64,000 nt of DNA from Polytrichum commune (GCA_950295325.1 OX485803.1:7192001-7256000); one strand, 5' to 3'; shown: positions 1 through 13,904, numbered from the stretch's first letter. Notes: a model not told the origin generated them from the letters alone. Numbers and translations are program-made.

Positions 1-3000
1 AATAGTGGACGGAATACTATAGCATTGCAAAATCGACTATGTTAGCAACAAACATTCCATACCTTCCATCTTGTCATTCAATCGGTTTTAATTAGTTATA
101 CCAATGCTAAACCATTCAAAACACAACCAATAGCACTTGAATACTAAATAGAAGGTTACCAATAAACATGGAGATAAAAAAATGTTCAAGCTAACATAAA
201 CAAGTTGTAAACGCGGATAGAACAAAACAAGAAATACAATCAATTATCACAAGACATGAAAATTTGCACAACTATTTACTCCAAAAATAGAAGATTACAT
301 TAAAATGAAAGAAAGCTAAATACAAAAATTGAAATCATTTATTTTAATTGTGTTCACAAACACATTCAACCTTGTATCAAATATTTATAATGTGGAGGGT
401 TAAGATAAAACTATGCACCCTCTAATATATGTTAAGGTACATGTCAATATCCTCTACAATCTCATGATAAGACTAAAAAATTTGAAAAGGTTTAACACCA
501 ATGATGACGAATAATTAAAACTAATTATTGGCATGAGACGGGCAACCTTCAAAGTCCCCAACCACTCCAACACGTCTTCTTCCAAAGCAAAGGGCAATCC
601 TCCGAGTCTACCATGGTGAGGTTGCCAAATGTTGTAGCACACCAATCAATTATCTACAAAAGATTGTTATAACAAAAGCACAATTAATAGAATGTTGGCA
701 TATTAGACACTACTAGCAAGACAAGTAAGAGCAACAACAAAAACTGATGAAGAATGAACCATAAGCCAACTTTAATTCTCATAATTTCATGGCTTGAAAA
801 TTAGGTTTAGATTTAGAGGATTAAAGATGCTCAATCAAAAATCTATTCAAAACCAAATAACAAGAAAATGTGCAAATTTAAGTTTTAGGAGTACATAGTA
901 CCTAACTTCCTTCAAATTTGGATTAAGAGTTAACTCATCATCTTCATGCATTTGAAAAAACGAATACATGCTTATCACTTCAACCATCCAATGCTCATTA
1001 ATAAATGACATCTTTGAATGAAGCAAGAAAATTTTATATATGAGATAACACCTACCAAATTAGAAAACATTTTCTACAACAATTATTCATAATTTGTACA
1101 CTAGAAAAGAAAATTATTTATTTTGTGGTATGAATATGGGGTCACAACCAATATCCTACATCGCTATCAATTTCACGTAAATTTCTCAACAAACTCATTC
1201 AAGGAATTCTTATCAACTGGATCAAGATCAAAGACATCCCTCTCTACATCAAATGACATAGTCATTGTGCAAATTATGCTATCTACATCAACCCAAATAG
1301 AATCCAAGTGGTTAGAATTGAATTTGAAATGTCCATGGACTTTTCTAAAATAAATAAGATAGACCATAAAACCAGTTTTGGCAATACTTGTTTATTTACC
1401 TTTGTTCACCTCCCGATTGAGACGGTCAATGGGATGCCTGCAACTTTCCCACTTTGTACCTACCTTCCGTCTCATTTTTTGGACTCATCATATATACCAC
1501 GTGCCTTGGTTAACTCCATTGAGGACACATATAGGTTGCAGATTTTTGGAAGGTCTTTCCTTAGTCCTCTTAACAACCGATTTAACTGTAGATGAGATAA
1601 TTGTCATATTGCTCTGCATAAAATACACTCCACAATCTATCCCAAGACCTAACATTCTCTCTGTAGAAGATGAAGCATTGATGTAATCATCAATATCTTA
1701 TCTTTTTACGCTTACATTCAGGTCTTGTAACTCTTCATCTTTGTACATCCTACATTTAGGAGGGCGTTGGAAATCAATAGTTTGACGTAAAAAATTGATA
1801 ATAAAAGGGGAAAATCAAAGAGGTGGAGTTTGAAATCGATTCTTACTGCACGATAGCGGAGCAAGCTGAATCTTCGATGCTTGTGAAACACCTTGTATGA
1901 ATACTATGGAGCAAAGAAGAAAGCTCCAAAAAATATGTTTTACCTACCGCTTTCACGCCACTATGCTTGCCCAAACCCTAAACAAGCCCAAGGGCCATTG
2001 AGAAGTCGCAACATTCCTTCCCCAAACAAAATCCACAACATTTCCCTCCATACTAACGCATTTCATTCAAATTTGAACAAAATTTAAACAACATTCATCC
2101 AAGTAGTCAAACCCATTATATTCTATTGATCTTACTACATAAATTTGGGGGAGTCTAATATCTATGACCCTATTTTTTTCTATTAATTACTAAAATGAAG
2201 GATTTATTCACCACCTTATTTTACATATAATCATGTAGGGGACATATTTCCAATGCTATGGTAGATCTAACAAACTTAAAAAATTTACCCTCAACGAATT
2301 AAATTGACCCTATGTTTTATCTCATGTGGTTTCTAAAATTCCGATAGTCACCTCCCCGAGTTCGGATCATTGTTCTCCTTCAAATTTGACTTGACAGTGC
2401 CCAAGAAGGTGTGGATGCAAATAATGCCAACACATATGCAAAAGCATGACATTTTGAAACGGTCGCATCCCACGTAAGAATTGATTGTGAAGGAGGCTAC
2501 TCATGGATTGCTTTTGTAGGCTCCTATTCACAGCATGTTGACCACTCCCACGACATAATTTATGTAAATATTGTGGGCATATGTATAGTGAGATTGACCC
2601 TTCGCATCCCTATAGTGTGGCCCACTATATACGTCATTACACATGAAAATTGTAGTGTGCAATGGTGGTCACACTTGAATCTTCAACCACTCACTATGTT
2701 CTCATTGTTTAGTGTTGTGAGTGAAGTATCAATTAAAAAAAATTGCAGATGTGATCTCAAGATAACATAAATTCACTTCCTAACTTCAAGAATCAAACGA
2801 GACAACACCAAAATTCAACTTGAAGGTGTTTCTTGAAGGTATAGACATCTAATTTTTAAATGGTCGTTGTAGTCAAAGCGCTAAGAATTAGGATGCGATC
2901 TTTTTTTGTCTTTAAAGAGAGCACAAGAACTCTACATGATAGTTTGTTTGGATGTGAAAAATTGAACAAAATGTGAAGGAAATATCATTATTTGTTTCTT

Positions 3001-5650
3001 AGACCTTCGTTATCATATGATGTGGATTGGTGAATAGTGTCCACCCACAATTTATAGTGTGGGTATTAGTGTGGCCCAAAATAATTACCACACTCAAATG
3101 TAGCTATAAAAGGAAGATCATTCCAATAGATTGCAATTCAGTGACCTGCTACACACTACAACTACAATGTAACCCAATAATTCAAGGTGATCAAGTTTTA
3201 GTTCACAAGAAAATAGATAATAATAATAACAACAATAATAATAATCACCATTATCATGATTATAAATGTATTAGTATTAATTAGTGTGATGTGGAAATTC
3301 ATTTCGTTAAGACAGTATAGTACTTGTCATGAAGTTACACCCATGAAAAGATTGTAGGCTTTTGTTCAATACCCTTTGTATTTGATACGTACATAAATAG
3401 AACAAAGGTGGGGCGCCGCATATGTCTTGTGGAGTTGGTCAAGGGCAAAGGCTTTGCCATATACCTTGTTAATGGCACATTTCAAATGTATATAAAACTC
3501 AAACAATCTAATAGTGGAATAATGTCAACAAACGTATTGAAATGATGTGGAGCTTAGTTGGATTCTTGTTGGCTACCACGTGGCTCTCTTCCAACCATAC
3601 ATGAAAGAACTATTTCCATGTGCTAATAGAGTGTTATAATTATTAATGATATTATTGGTCCAAAAGACCAATGAGAATGAATTGGAAGTTTAGCTTGTCG
3701 TGACTTTGGTAGCTTGAGTACTACACCATGATCCCTTTAGCAGCCTTAAAACCCCGTATAATTAGGTACCTTTCTTTAACCCTTTTGTCCTACAAACGCA
3801 TGTGGGACATTCTTTTTCCGGAAAATCCTACTCATCGCCTTGTCATACAGCCAAGGTGGCGCCTTGGTGGCGCCCCTCTTGAAACACACATTCCATTGAG
3901 CTCCAACCATTAACGCGTGAAAGTTTCATGTGGATTTGACTTTGAATATATAGAGGAGGATCCTTTGATTTGTGGCTGGAGCTCATATGTGGTTAATGAG
4001 GTTTGAGGGTGAGGCAAATTTCTTTGTCCGTGGTCCCTGCCCATTAGGTATTAAGGATCAACTACACCATGTACCAAATATGTCCCAAGCATGGCATTCA
4101 CGCCTAATATGAGAGACATCCACCTCCTAGTCAATGGACTTCGACCTGGGCTTAAAATAGGCATATCATATCTAAGTTTGTAAAAACCAAAATATCATAG
4201 GTAATTATTCTTATTCAATTTTTATTTATTTTTAGCACTAGGATGTATCATATCGTCATTCAAAGCTACAAATAAAACTTTATTTTCACTAGTTGTCCCT
4301 ACACGAAAACTTCTACTTTGCAACCATTGGATCTTCTCACATTCAATCAAATTTTTGTGAAATTCTATTGTTGTCAAGATTGAGTACATGTGCCTAGAAT
4401 TGTTACTACTCTTTTGCCAACATCTAGTTTTGGTCCTAAAATTGTGCCCACTACCATTATGGATGGATCCCATCTCATCCAAGTTGGTTACCCCAAGTTG
4501 TAGGTATGAGTTCACAATGCAAACGTATATGGCATTGGACCCCCATACTCAATAATGAAAGGCTTAAATCCTTAAATAACTTTGCAGATTTTGTTAGGAC
4601 GCCTATGATTTTTTACTTTTTATTTTTTCCCGCTTATGTGCACCCAAACATTTGCAGAATTGCAAAGAGTTTTGTGGATTTGTTTTTACTTCTATAAGGG
4701 CACCGAAAGAGAAAGCTCGCTAGAAATGTCGTTTGTAGGCACACATACCTCAGATGCGTCTTGGAGTTAGCTACAATGTGAGAGTGACTCTTCATTATAG
4801 AATAGAACACAGAAAAGAGAAAGCATGGTGGCAAGTGGGATGCAAAATTGCAGGGTAAAATTCAAGAATCACAAATGACCGCACATCATAGTTTCTTCAT
4901 GCTGACCAACGTCATGTCATTTGTCTAGAAAAACGATAATCATTAGAAGAAGAGTAGACACCCCCCACGTCCCTTTGCAGTTGGCTGCAGTTGCATGCTG
5001 ATATATACACAGACGTAAGTAGCTGCTTTTGCTTTTGCTGTGTTGCTGCACTTTCAAAATTGGTGAAAAGCCCATGGATTGACAACCACTACACTTCTTC
5101 AGATGGTGGGGCTCCTCCTCCTTCCCACCCATTTCAATACAGTTGAACGACGTCGTCGTACAACAAAAATGGGCCAGCCTTCGATAGCAAGTATGCATGT
5201 AGGAGTGCTCCTACTAACTTCTGCCAAGCGACTGTGTGAGCTTCTGAGTCGTTAGCAGCGCTGCATGTTTTCTGTGAGCTTTACATGCACCATCATGTCA
5301 CTTTATTACCATGCTTCCAAACGAGTCCGCTGCAAAAAGGGGATTTGACTCGGAAGCATGGAACGATTGTGCATGTGGTAAGCAGGGAGGAAAACATTCT
5401 TCCCAACCTTTCTGTGTGGTATATATCACCGACCCCCCTGCAGATGTACTAGCTGGTCATGCATGCATGGCAACAGCTTCCCAGACTTCATTAAAATCCT
5501 TCATGTGCACTGTAAGTATCATCCCCATGTGGTGGATTGTTGCCTTGGCTTAACGACAAGCAAGGTGATCTTGTCAGGCTTATTATTACAAGGACATTAT
5601 ACACTTAGAAAAAAACGCTTGTCCATTACAAGCAACCGAGGTTACAATCG
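1..5650. other. A+T-rich intergenic DNA, no gene recognised
   Basis: The stretch has many short open frames on both strands. None has a recognisable motif, consistent composition or splice-supported continuation, so I treat them as chance frames. A short AAT/AAC microsatellite lies at 3216-3245. Motifs of the type AGTGTGGCCCAC recur (for example near 2620 and 3057) and are seen again elsewhere in the window, suggesting old dispersed repeats. Confidence 0.6.
3216..3245. repeat. AAT/AAC microsatellite
   Basis: The sequence is an imperfect trinucleotide run of AAT interrupted by AAC units. It produces a run of asparagine codons in one chance frame. Confidence 0.8.
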
Positions 5651-5677
5651 TCTGTTGTAATTTGCAACTCACGGTGG

Positions 5678-6212
5678 AGAATATATCAGACCTCGGACAG
5701 CTGCCGAAATAACTAGAGTTAACTAGATTTTTCTCAATAACATTTTAACTGTTAAAATCTCAAACCGATTTGAAGAACAACTATGGTTAACTATAAATTT
5801 TCAAGTATTATTATATATTGGGAGAAATTCGCCTCTTGATTTGCTTCAGTTGAGGGTCTTCAATATGCTCGGGCCACTGAGGATACATCAAGGAATGCCT
5901 TTATATGATCACTCACAGTGTTGGGCTCCATAACAACCTCCATGTACACCACCAACCCAAATAACACACTAGTGACACTACAACACTACAACATAATTTC
6001 GTGAACAGGATGCGCTAAACTTTAGTTAAATAGATATGAAGTTTACTAGATATGACTATAGCTAACTAGATTTTTTGGCAGACCAAATTTAAAACAACTA
6101 CAGTTAAGTACAATTTTTGACAGGTCAAATCGCGAATAACTATAGTTACAAAAGGCAACTAGTTAACTAATAGTTGAATTAGTTGGTTAGTTGTCCAAGG
6201 TCCGGAATATAT
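5678..6212. repeat. Possible MITE with weak terminal inverted repeats
   Basis: The left edge reads ATATATCAGACCTCGGACAG and the right edge, read on the other strand, ATATATTCCGGACCTTGGAC, so the ends match imperfectly in opposite orientation. The interior has many AACTATAGTTAACTAG-like subterminal repeats on both strands, as seen in some hAT-like non-autonomous elements. I find no convincing target-site duplication, so the class is unassigned and the call is tentative. Confidence 0.35.
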
Positions 6213-6522
6213 ACATGAATGACTTTAGTTGTCAACATGAGGTTTTTGGTTGTGGTTGGCAACCAAAAACCTCTGGTGGACAACCTATTTTGTTTATTTT
6301 TTTGCATTTCTTCACCATGAATTGTAATAGATGATTGGAATGGACAAGTTTTCTTCTAGTGATATCATACTAACTTCTAGCTAAAAAAAAACTTTGTGTA
6401 ATGTTTTTTATACCAATGTTGTTGCATGTCTATCATCTTGGAAGCCTGATTGCATGATCTGCAAATGAGATTGTTAGGTGTTCAAAACACTTGGGTGATT
6501 TTGCTTGTGATAGGAAGAGCGC

Positions 6523-6543
6523 TTCTTCTTCTTCTTCTTCTTC
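6523..6543. repeat. CTT microsatellite
   Basis: This is a perfect run of seven CTT units. Confidence 0.85.
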
Positions 6544-6825
6544 AAGACATGGCATTACGAGTGGCTTGGAATGCACCAAGCCATGTGAATCTCCCTTATG
6601 CCTTAAGCAAGTGAAGACATTTTGTGTTAGGCTTTCAAAAAATGTCTAGCCCTGCCTTCAAGGGCAGGCCCTTCTTTTTTGGAAAGCCCTCCCCTTGTCA
6701 CCTTCCCCTATACATTATGTTTTCTTTTGATGCGCCACATTTGTTGTAACTTCACTTCTCCTCTCCCAAAAGAAAAATCATAAAATTAAATTTGTTGTGA
6801 TTGAGGTTACTTATCCCAATCATGT

Positions 6826-7182
6826 GGAGGCCACACACATTTGAGAATGCCAGTTTTGCAATGGAGTTTGGTAACTCAAGGTAAAAGGATTTCGGCCTTA
6901 ACATGTGCCTACCTTCAAGGAGTTTGGTTTCAAGGTTGGTCCCTCCTGTATTTAGTATAAAAGTCTATTTCCAACTCCAATCCAAGAGGACGGCTTTGCA
7001 AGGCTTTTAAAATCTCCATTTCCAATCAGAGTTGGAAACACGGTTTTAGCCAAAAGGAAAGAAAGAGGGACCAATCTTGAAAGTGAGCTCCCCAAGGTTA
7101 GGCACATGTCAAGGCCCGAATTCTTTGACCTTGGCTCACCAAACTCTGTTTTGAAACCGGCATTCTTGAATGTGTGGTCTTC
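6826..7182. mobile_element. Fold-back MITE with arms of about 130 bp
   Basis: The left arm (about 6826-6955) and right arm (about 7050-7182) are imperfect reverse complements over about 130 bp. Shared blocks, read outside-in, include CACACAYT, GAATGCC, GAGTTTGGT, CATGTGCCTA and TTGGTCCCTC. The middle, about 95 bp, also contains paired blocks around the TTTCCAACTC / GAGTTGGAAA segment. There is no coding capacity. The long arms and small size suit a non-autonomous, possibly Mutator-like, fold-back element. I could not identify the target duplication. Confidence 0.7.
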
Positions 7183-7781
7183 CCTTCAGCCATAAGTGAA
7201 TATCAAAATATTGATTTCTGAAGCTTTTCAATGGATTAGTATTGAACCAAATTTCAAAGGCGTTCCATTAAGTAGGCAAGGGGGAAATTGTGTATGGGAG
7301 GTCAGGGTTTAGGTTCTAGGGTTTGACTCCCATGAGATGGTACGCATATATATATATGAATGCCAATTCTTTGCTGGCAGATATTGTGCTGAAAAAATAA
7401 GTTTGACCAGATTGTACGAGCAACAGAAATTAGCCAGGGTTGTACAATTCCTAGGACAAGTTTATTTAGTGTTTCCACTGATCCTTCAGCCACAATTGCT
7501 TGTTGAATACAAAATTAGTGCATACCATGGGTAGTAGTAACAACATGCCTGTACTAATTAAACACTAAGATAATTGCCAGAGTTTCCTGGGGCTTTCGAT
7601 TTTCTTGTGATTCTGAGGCATTCTTGGAACTGGACTCTTCATTTCTCCAGCGAGCTTGATAAATTCATGAAATACTCAAACAATGAATAGCCCTCCAACT
7701 ATTCTGCTCACTATTTCTGAACATGAAGTTAGTGGACCCCTACGGCAAGCAATCGTGCTGTGCTCTCTGCTGGGCAACTTA

Positions 7782-8109
7782 GGCCACTCACACACAAGCC
7801 CAGGGCCGTGACCATGTAGTTGTGAGGGCCCTTGACTCTCATCTAAAGGTCCTACTATGTGTTCACCAGACATGGTCTATCATATTTTACGATAGGCCTC
7901 GCTTGTGGGAGGTGGGTTTGGTGCAATTATCGACAGACCACGAAACATTATCCATAGTATGTCATGTAGGAATCCAAGCAAACTTTGCATCCAGGATAAA
8001 TTTTTTGGACCCTTAGACCTACACCTTCTAGCTTGGACGGTCTCAGCCTTTTCGACTGATGAGAGATTTTAGAATGTATTGGTCATGGGCCTTGTGTGTG
8101 GAGTGACCC
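7782..8109. mobile_element. Tourist/PIF-Harbinger-type MITE, copy T1 (short form)
   Basis: The element is 328 bp. It starts GGCCACTCACACACAAG and its right end, on the other strand, reads GGGTCACTCCACACACAAG, so the two ends are terminal inverted repeats. It is flanked by TTA at 7779-7781 and TTA at 8110-8112. A TWA target duplication is the hallmark of the PIF/Harbinger superfamily. Copies T2 (16770-17099) and T3 (48557-48909) align along the whole length. No coding capacity is seen. Confidence 0.8.
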
Positions 8110-8877
8110 TTAGGTTAAATTACTACTTAAGGTATGTGGGACCTTATGCAGTCACTTTCCTTAATTGGGCACCTAACTTATATTTGGGTGATATGCAGAA
8201 TAGACACCATAAAGACACTTGTTATAACAAGGTTTGATCAAGTGCTCGGAATATGAATATATATACATGCACACACATTTTAAGACTAAGAATTAGTGTA
8301 ATTGAGAGGGTGTGCATATATATCATTTTAAAAGAAAAGAATCTTCAATTTGACCTCTCACAAGCTCTGGATTTACGATTTTGAAACTTGAAATGAAAAT
8401 CTTCATGATTCACAAATTCTAACCACATGAGACAAGTCCCATCTCAATCCAACCGTCAGATTTGTCCGTGGAGTTGGAAGTGCCCACAATAAGGACACGC
8501 ATCGTACACCACAAGCTTCTTGAGGAAGTGGACACATCTTACCAGGTTTAAGAAACCAAGGTCACGTCGTGACCCCTGCAGTATTAATCTTGTGACTGTG
8601 CCTAGGAGTTGCAAACCAGCCAGCCAGCCTGCCTTGCCGCTGTATCACTAAAAATCAAAAGGACAGAAGACACCTGAGGCTAATTACAACCAGCCAATGT
8701 GTTCCAAGAGTAGAGATTATCACACGCCTGATGATACTATTATACAGACTGGGGTGAGGAGGAGCATCTTCAGAATGGGTCGTCGCCAAGATCATGGAAT
8801 TCCTTGAACCAGGCACGAGGCCTAAGCTTCGTCACAGGACAAGCAAAAAAGCAGGCAACAAAAGCTGGTAACCCAAA
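8110..8877. other. Unassigned stretch with one possible exon on the minus strand
   Basis: On the minus strand, about 8945-8776, an open frame reads from THFGNKSINYWSSFG through a hydrophobic segment (GLPAFVACFFACPV) to LRPRAWFKEFHDLGDDPF and a stop. Its composition looks more protein-like than neighbouring chance frames, and it resembles a last exon with one membrane segment. I do not recognise the family and find no partner exons. The array just to its right repeats sequence from its upstream edge. It may be an exon fragment of a decayed gene or chance. Confidence 0.25.
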
Positions 8878-9700
8878 TGATGACCAATAATTGATCGACT
8901 TGTTGCCAAAATGTGTCTTGAACCGAGAAACAGAAAATAAGATGGTCATTATTGAAGAAATAGTGAGCATACTTCAATTAACTCAAATGCCTCTGAATAA
9001 ACGACAAAAGGAAAAATTCCCTTTGCGATCCCCCGGGAACTTGTTTGGGCTACACGGAATTGGGTAAAATCCCTGAAAGTGACTTGCCACTGTCAAGTGA
9101 GAAACAGAAAATTAGATGATCACGATTGAAGAAAATAGTGAGCACGCTTCCATTAACTCAAAGGCCTCTGAATAAACGACAAACAAAATACACTTTGTGT
9201 TTGCAGGGAAGTTGTTTGGGCTACACGGAATCGGGTAAAATCTGTGAAAGCGACTCGCTAAAACATGTCAAACCAAGAGAAAAAACAAATGATCATGATT
9301 GAAGAAAATAGCAAGCATGCTCCAATTGACTCAAAGGCCTCTGAATTAACCCAATAATAAGCACATGAAATATTTAGTCAGATAAATAATAAATAAAATA
9401 AAACAAAATAAAATTATGTTCCCAAGGGAACTTGTTTGGGCTACACGGAATCGGGTAAAATCTGTGAAAGCGACTCGCTAAAACATGTCAAACCGAGAGA
9501 AAAAACAAATGATCATGATTGAAGAAAATAGCAAGCATGCTCCAATTGACTCAAAGGCCTCTGAATTAACCCAATAATAAGCAGATGAAATATTTAGTCA
9601 GATAATTAATAAATTAAATAAAACAAAACAAAATTCTGTTCCCCAGGGAACTTGTTTGGGCAACACGTAATCGGGTAAAAAATCCTGAAAGTAACCCGGA
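8878..9700. repeat. Tandem array with 171- then 220-bp periods
   Basis: The landmark TTGTTTGGGCTACACGGAAT begins at 9041, 9212 and 9432, and a variant at 9652, giving periods of 171, 220 and 220 bp. The two 220-bp units are nearly identical. A degenerate first unit starts near 8878. Each unit contains GCCTCTGAATWAAC and a short A+T-rich tract; the growth from 171 to 220 bp is an insertion of the AAATAAATAAAA-type tract. No coding frame runs through the units. Confidence 0.9.
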
Positions 9701-10640
9701 GCCCGGCTTGACACCATCCCCTCTCAATACTTATAGCCCCACCAATACACCTGCTACTTCACAAGTTCTCTGCCCTCCCGTCTGTCTCCTTGAGACCTCG
9801 CACTGCATATCTTTTGTGCTTTATTTCCGGCTGACATTAGATCGATACTTGGACGAGCTTCGTTTCTTGGACACCAAAAATTGGGAGTGAGCAAGGCTAA
9901 TATTGCGATGATCTCTCTTTGGCTTCCTGCACCCATGTTGCAACTCTTTTGAAGTTTGTGTTGGAGGCGAGGTAGTGGGAGTTGCTCTAATTCTCTGGCT
10001 ATGGGTAGTGTGCAATATCTGAGGACACTGATATCCATAATAGAAGGTGTTGGTGTAAATTAGGTGTCCTGCCGTGCTAATAATGGTTTTTGGGTGATTT
10101 CTGGCTTCAGTTTTAGAGCCTGCCATGAGGGTTGAATTTTGATAGTGTCTAAGCTAAACCACAATCCAATCACATAGCCTTGTAGTTGATAGGCACGAAG
10201 CACAGATGCTGATTGTGAGTATAGGGGAGCTAGAGATATCTGATTGCTTATTTTAATCCATAAGTCAGGTTGCAGGAGCTGGGGATTGTACTTCTGGATA
10301 TTGCCGCGATTGGCACAAACCTCATGATGTTGAGAATCGACTTCTGGTTAGGAGCAGTTGTCTTCCTAAGCATGCCTACATATGTGAACCCAAAGTTTTG
10401 GAACTTTGTTGACCGCAGGAAGCAGGAAGGTAATCTAAGCAGCAGCAACAGGAGGACTGAAACGTGCGTTTTTTTGCAATGTATGAGGTGTGGCATTCTC
10501 TGCTGTTCCACATGTCTATTTGAGGCGATGGCTTGCTCCATCAGAGACACGTGGGACAGCATAGAATGCGAGTCCTTATAGATTGAGTTTGGCATTACTT
10601 AACGGCATGTCGCAAGGAAGTAGTTTACAAGACAAGACTT
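9701..10640. other. Moderately GC-rich stretch with open frames, no family recognised
   Basis: This stretch is less A+T-rich than its surroundings and holds several overlapping open frames on both strands. The most exon-like is on the plus strand, about 10280-10428, between a TGCAG acceptor-like and a GAAG|GTAATC donor-like site. It encodes a hydrophobic peptide containing LGIVLLDIAAIGTNL and RIDFWLGAVVFL, ending in NFVDRRKQE. I do not recognise the product and see no compatible neighbouring exons. It could be a remnant of a membrane-protein gene or a chance frame. Confidence 0.25.
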
Positions 10641-10710
10641 GAAGGTAAGCTGCATAGATATAACTGTCACGACAGACTTATGAAGAGTTTGTTAAGTTTT
10701 GTGCATCATT

Positions 10711-11080
10711 TAAGGTAGATAGGTCTTAAATGGTGACTTTTTCTCGAAGTTACTAGCCTACTTCTCCTACGACATGAAACACACGATTCATACAGGTTGC
10801 TTAGCAAATCCAAATTGATGGTGTAGCCACTTTCCTCATAATTTATGGAGCTGATATGAAAATCTCATTCATTATCATAATGAAGATTTTCATGCTCATT
10901 AAATGGTCTTAAAGGCCCCCCCAATCATGTTGACTATTGAGCCTAGGATGATTATTATTTTTGGAGCATGCAGTTCAATCTTTTTAATATACAAATGTCT
11001 TTTTGAAGCCACACAAAACCACGTACCACTCAAATATAGATGTCTGAATTAGATAAGTAATTGAATTAGGCACGACCACC
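10711..11080 (+). repeat. Dispersed repeat family D, copy D1
   Basis: The copy shares an ordered set of blocks with 19905-20312 (reverse), 24140-24476 (reverse), 27555-28412, 50495-50820 (reverse) and the tandem copies in LACS intron 1. Blocks in order: GTAGATRGGTCTTAAATGG, GCCTACTTCT, AGCAAATCCAAAT, CACTTTCCTCATAATTT, GTGCTCATTAAATGGTC, GTTGACTATTGAGCCTAG, TTTTGAGCA, CACTCAAATATAG, AATTAGGCACG. No terminal repeats or open frame are seen, so the class is unknown. Confidence 0.75.
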
Positions 11081-13204
11081 TTAGGAGGAAGGTTCGATTG
11101 CCAGGGCAGTGGGATGCTTCTTGTAGAAGAGGAACCTTTCTAAGATAAAATTGTGAATATTGACAGTTGGTTTCTGATTACAAAATTGTCAAGCTTGATA
11201 AAAGCACATACTTTCAGAGTTGGACCAGTTCTTTGCTGGAATGTGTGCAATTCGGCAAATACTGTACATGTGCCTATCATCAGATGGGAGTGCAGGGAAG
11301 CCTATCAACCTTGTTGAGTGTAGCGATGATCCACCACCTGAGACATAACCTAATTACATAGTGATGTGTGTCCTTGATGTGGTGATATGTAAGTAATCAA
11401 AGCAAACATTCCATTTCTCAAAGTTTCCACATTCCACAATTTCCGTAACCTAGAAAATAGCTCAATATTCTCACATAGTCTCGTTTGAGATTTTTCAAAG
11501 GCTGAAAAGGTTGCAACAATTGTGCAAATGTTCAAAAGAATTATCCAGGGTCACATCCTAATGTTCAAGTCACCTTTTGTTCCTTGTGTCAAAATGGCAT
11601 GCACTTGAAGACAAAGTGATGAGAATCATTATCAATTTGATCAGTATCCGAGCAGAACCATCTGCTTGACCACACAACTCAATGCAGTTCACCTTTTGGC
11701 ACATGCAAACATGCTCAAGTGAACCACTTAAGGATTATGGAGAAACACATGGACTGTCAAACTTTCATCAAGTTCCACCTAGTTAGAATGTTTGATGAGG
11801 ACTTTGAAAGCCAAACCTGGTATAAATATGTTCCGTTTCCAGCCACAAAATCTTTTGAAAATCAGGGCTTACAAAAACCCTATTGATCAACAGGTGTGAG
11901 AAACTCTTAACCCTTATCAAGATTCACACGCCACATGATTGTGGGCCTGAACTCCTAGAAAACCTAGGATTGGTCATGACCAAGTCCATTAGCAGCCCAT
12001 TAGCAAGGCTATCAAATCAGTTAGCGAATACCCTGAATTAATGTTCATTCCTTCAACTTGCGGTCATTCGGAATGTTTGGGAGATGATTCAATCGAATCT
12101 TACAAAGCATGGAAAATGAGAGGCTGATGGAATATGTTGGAGATCGATCGCAAACGATTCAGGAATGTGCAGCGAATCCTTAAAGTTGTTGTCAAAGAAT
12201 TTCCTTATGACTCCACATGACGTGGAAGCCAAACAAGGAAGCGTGTACAAGTGATCATCCTCAACGAGAGACATGACTGTCAAGCATGGCTCTGCTGTTC
12301 ATATCCACATACTTACCAACAACAAGTACTCAAGGGACTAAATAGGACTTAACATCTAACAGGTACCCGGGGCTTAAGGCTACAATGGGTTATTCAAAAG
12401 TTCGAACCCAACAACTCGAGTATGAGGGCCATTCATAATTTAAGTTTGAACTTTAAATCAATTTTCATGGAATTTGCAGATTTAACTTAAGATGATCTCC
12501 ATCGACATTGTACTAAGGATGCTCCTTTTCCAAATGGGAAGTGGAAAGTGAGAGGCTGACAATCTCCATGTATTTTGTGGGATATTTTGCAAGGGTTGGC
12601 TAGCAGGTGTCAACATTCCTAGTGTGGCCCTCAATAGGCGGACAACAATTTTTAACTATTCACAAACCATAATTTCGGTAAGGCAAGCATGAGGTTAGCT
12701 AGATGTCGGTTTCCAAAGGCATGTTGTGAACAAGACTTAGGCTGAGTCCCGGATGAGTACTACTAATTCTGTAGCTCACTTCATGATTGTACAAATGAAC
12801 TAGTATCTTGAGCCCTCCCCTCACCTATAACATTATTCAACTAAGTGACTATGTTGGGTGGGGCCAGGAATATGTCATGTAAGGAATTATACCTCATGGA
12901 TGCTTGTTAATAAGTAGATTTAGCTTGAAAAGTGAGTGAGATTCGGGAGAAGCACTGTCACTGAATGGTATTAGAATGGGATGGTTGATAACAGCTGAAG
13001 AACCTTATGCCATCCACTCAATATGTCATCGTTGAACCACATCTACTAAATTGTTGGAAGCAAATTGCATTAGTGCCCATGGACCTAACCATGTGCAATC
13101 AGGTTGCAATCGTGGATAAACTACCTCTTTACTTACCCATGTAAATCAACTTGGGTCAAAACCAAATCACAAAAGCCTATAACTTTGCTTCTTCATCCGT
13201 ATAC
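11081..13204. other. Intergenic DNA, nothing recognised
   Basis: No gene, terminal repeat pair or tandem array could be supported here. Short open frames are scattered and lack motifs. Confidence 0.5.
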
Positions 13205-13280
13205 GAACCACATTATAATAATTATAATTGTATGTTGTTGCTATGACAGTAAATATTCAAAATAGTGTGGAAAGGCAATA
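13205..13280 (+). repeat. Dispersed repeat shared with 46150-46235 (inverted)
   Basis: The segment containing GTAAATATTCAAAATAGTGT matches the reverse complement of 46150-46235 over most of its length, including the flanking ATAATTATAATTGT-like tract. Only this core is clearly shared. Confidence 0.6.
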
Positions 13281-13904
13281 TATTAGCATGGGAAAACCTA
13301 GTTGCACATACTACATTAATTATCCCAATCAGTGGGGGAGGGCTAATAGTGGGTGTGGGAAATTAGTGAAGGTGATACTAATTTCTTCAAGCTCTGAAAT
13401 CATTTCCACCAAAATGTTTAGGAAATATTTTTCATCTTGGATTTTTTACTCAAAATAATATTCATAGTAGCACTATTCATTGACAGTAGTGGGAGTATTC
13501 ACGAACAATCATATGTTTGCATATAATTTCTTATTTGGTCACTCTACAAACCTTAGAGCATGCACTAATTTCTCTTGAAATGCATGGTAAATGAGCATGT
13601 ATTCATGAATTTAATATCACTCGGTATAAATTTCAACCCTCACAAATTTTGAGACTTGGCAAAGTAGTGTGTGTTTCAGGAATTAGTACCACATGCATTA
13701 ATTGGGATAACCAGTGCAGAGTAGCTCTCTACATGATCCTTACCTCAAGGTCAAGAAGTTGATCTGAGGACTTGTGCATAGGAATAGCCTATGCAACCTT
13801 AGTACAATGTCCCTCTACTCAATGCAAATTTTCTATAAACTAACATCTATTGTAGTTTCGTAGCTGCTTGGGCAAGTCTTTGCTCGATAATTAATTAAAG
13901 TGAC

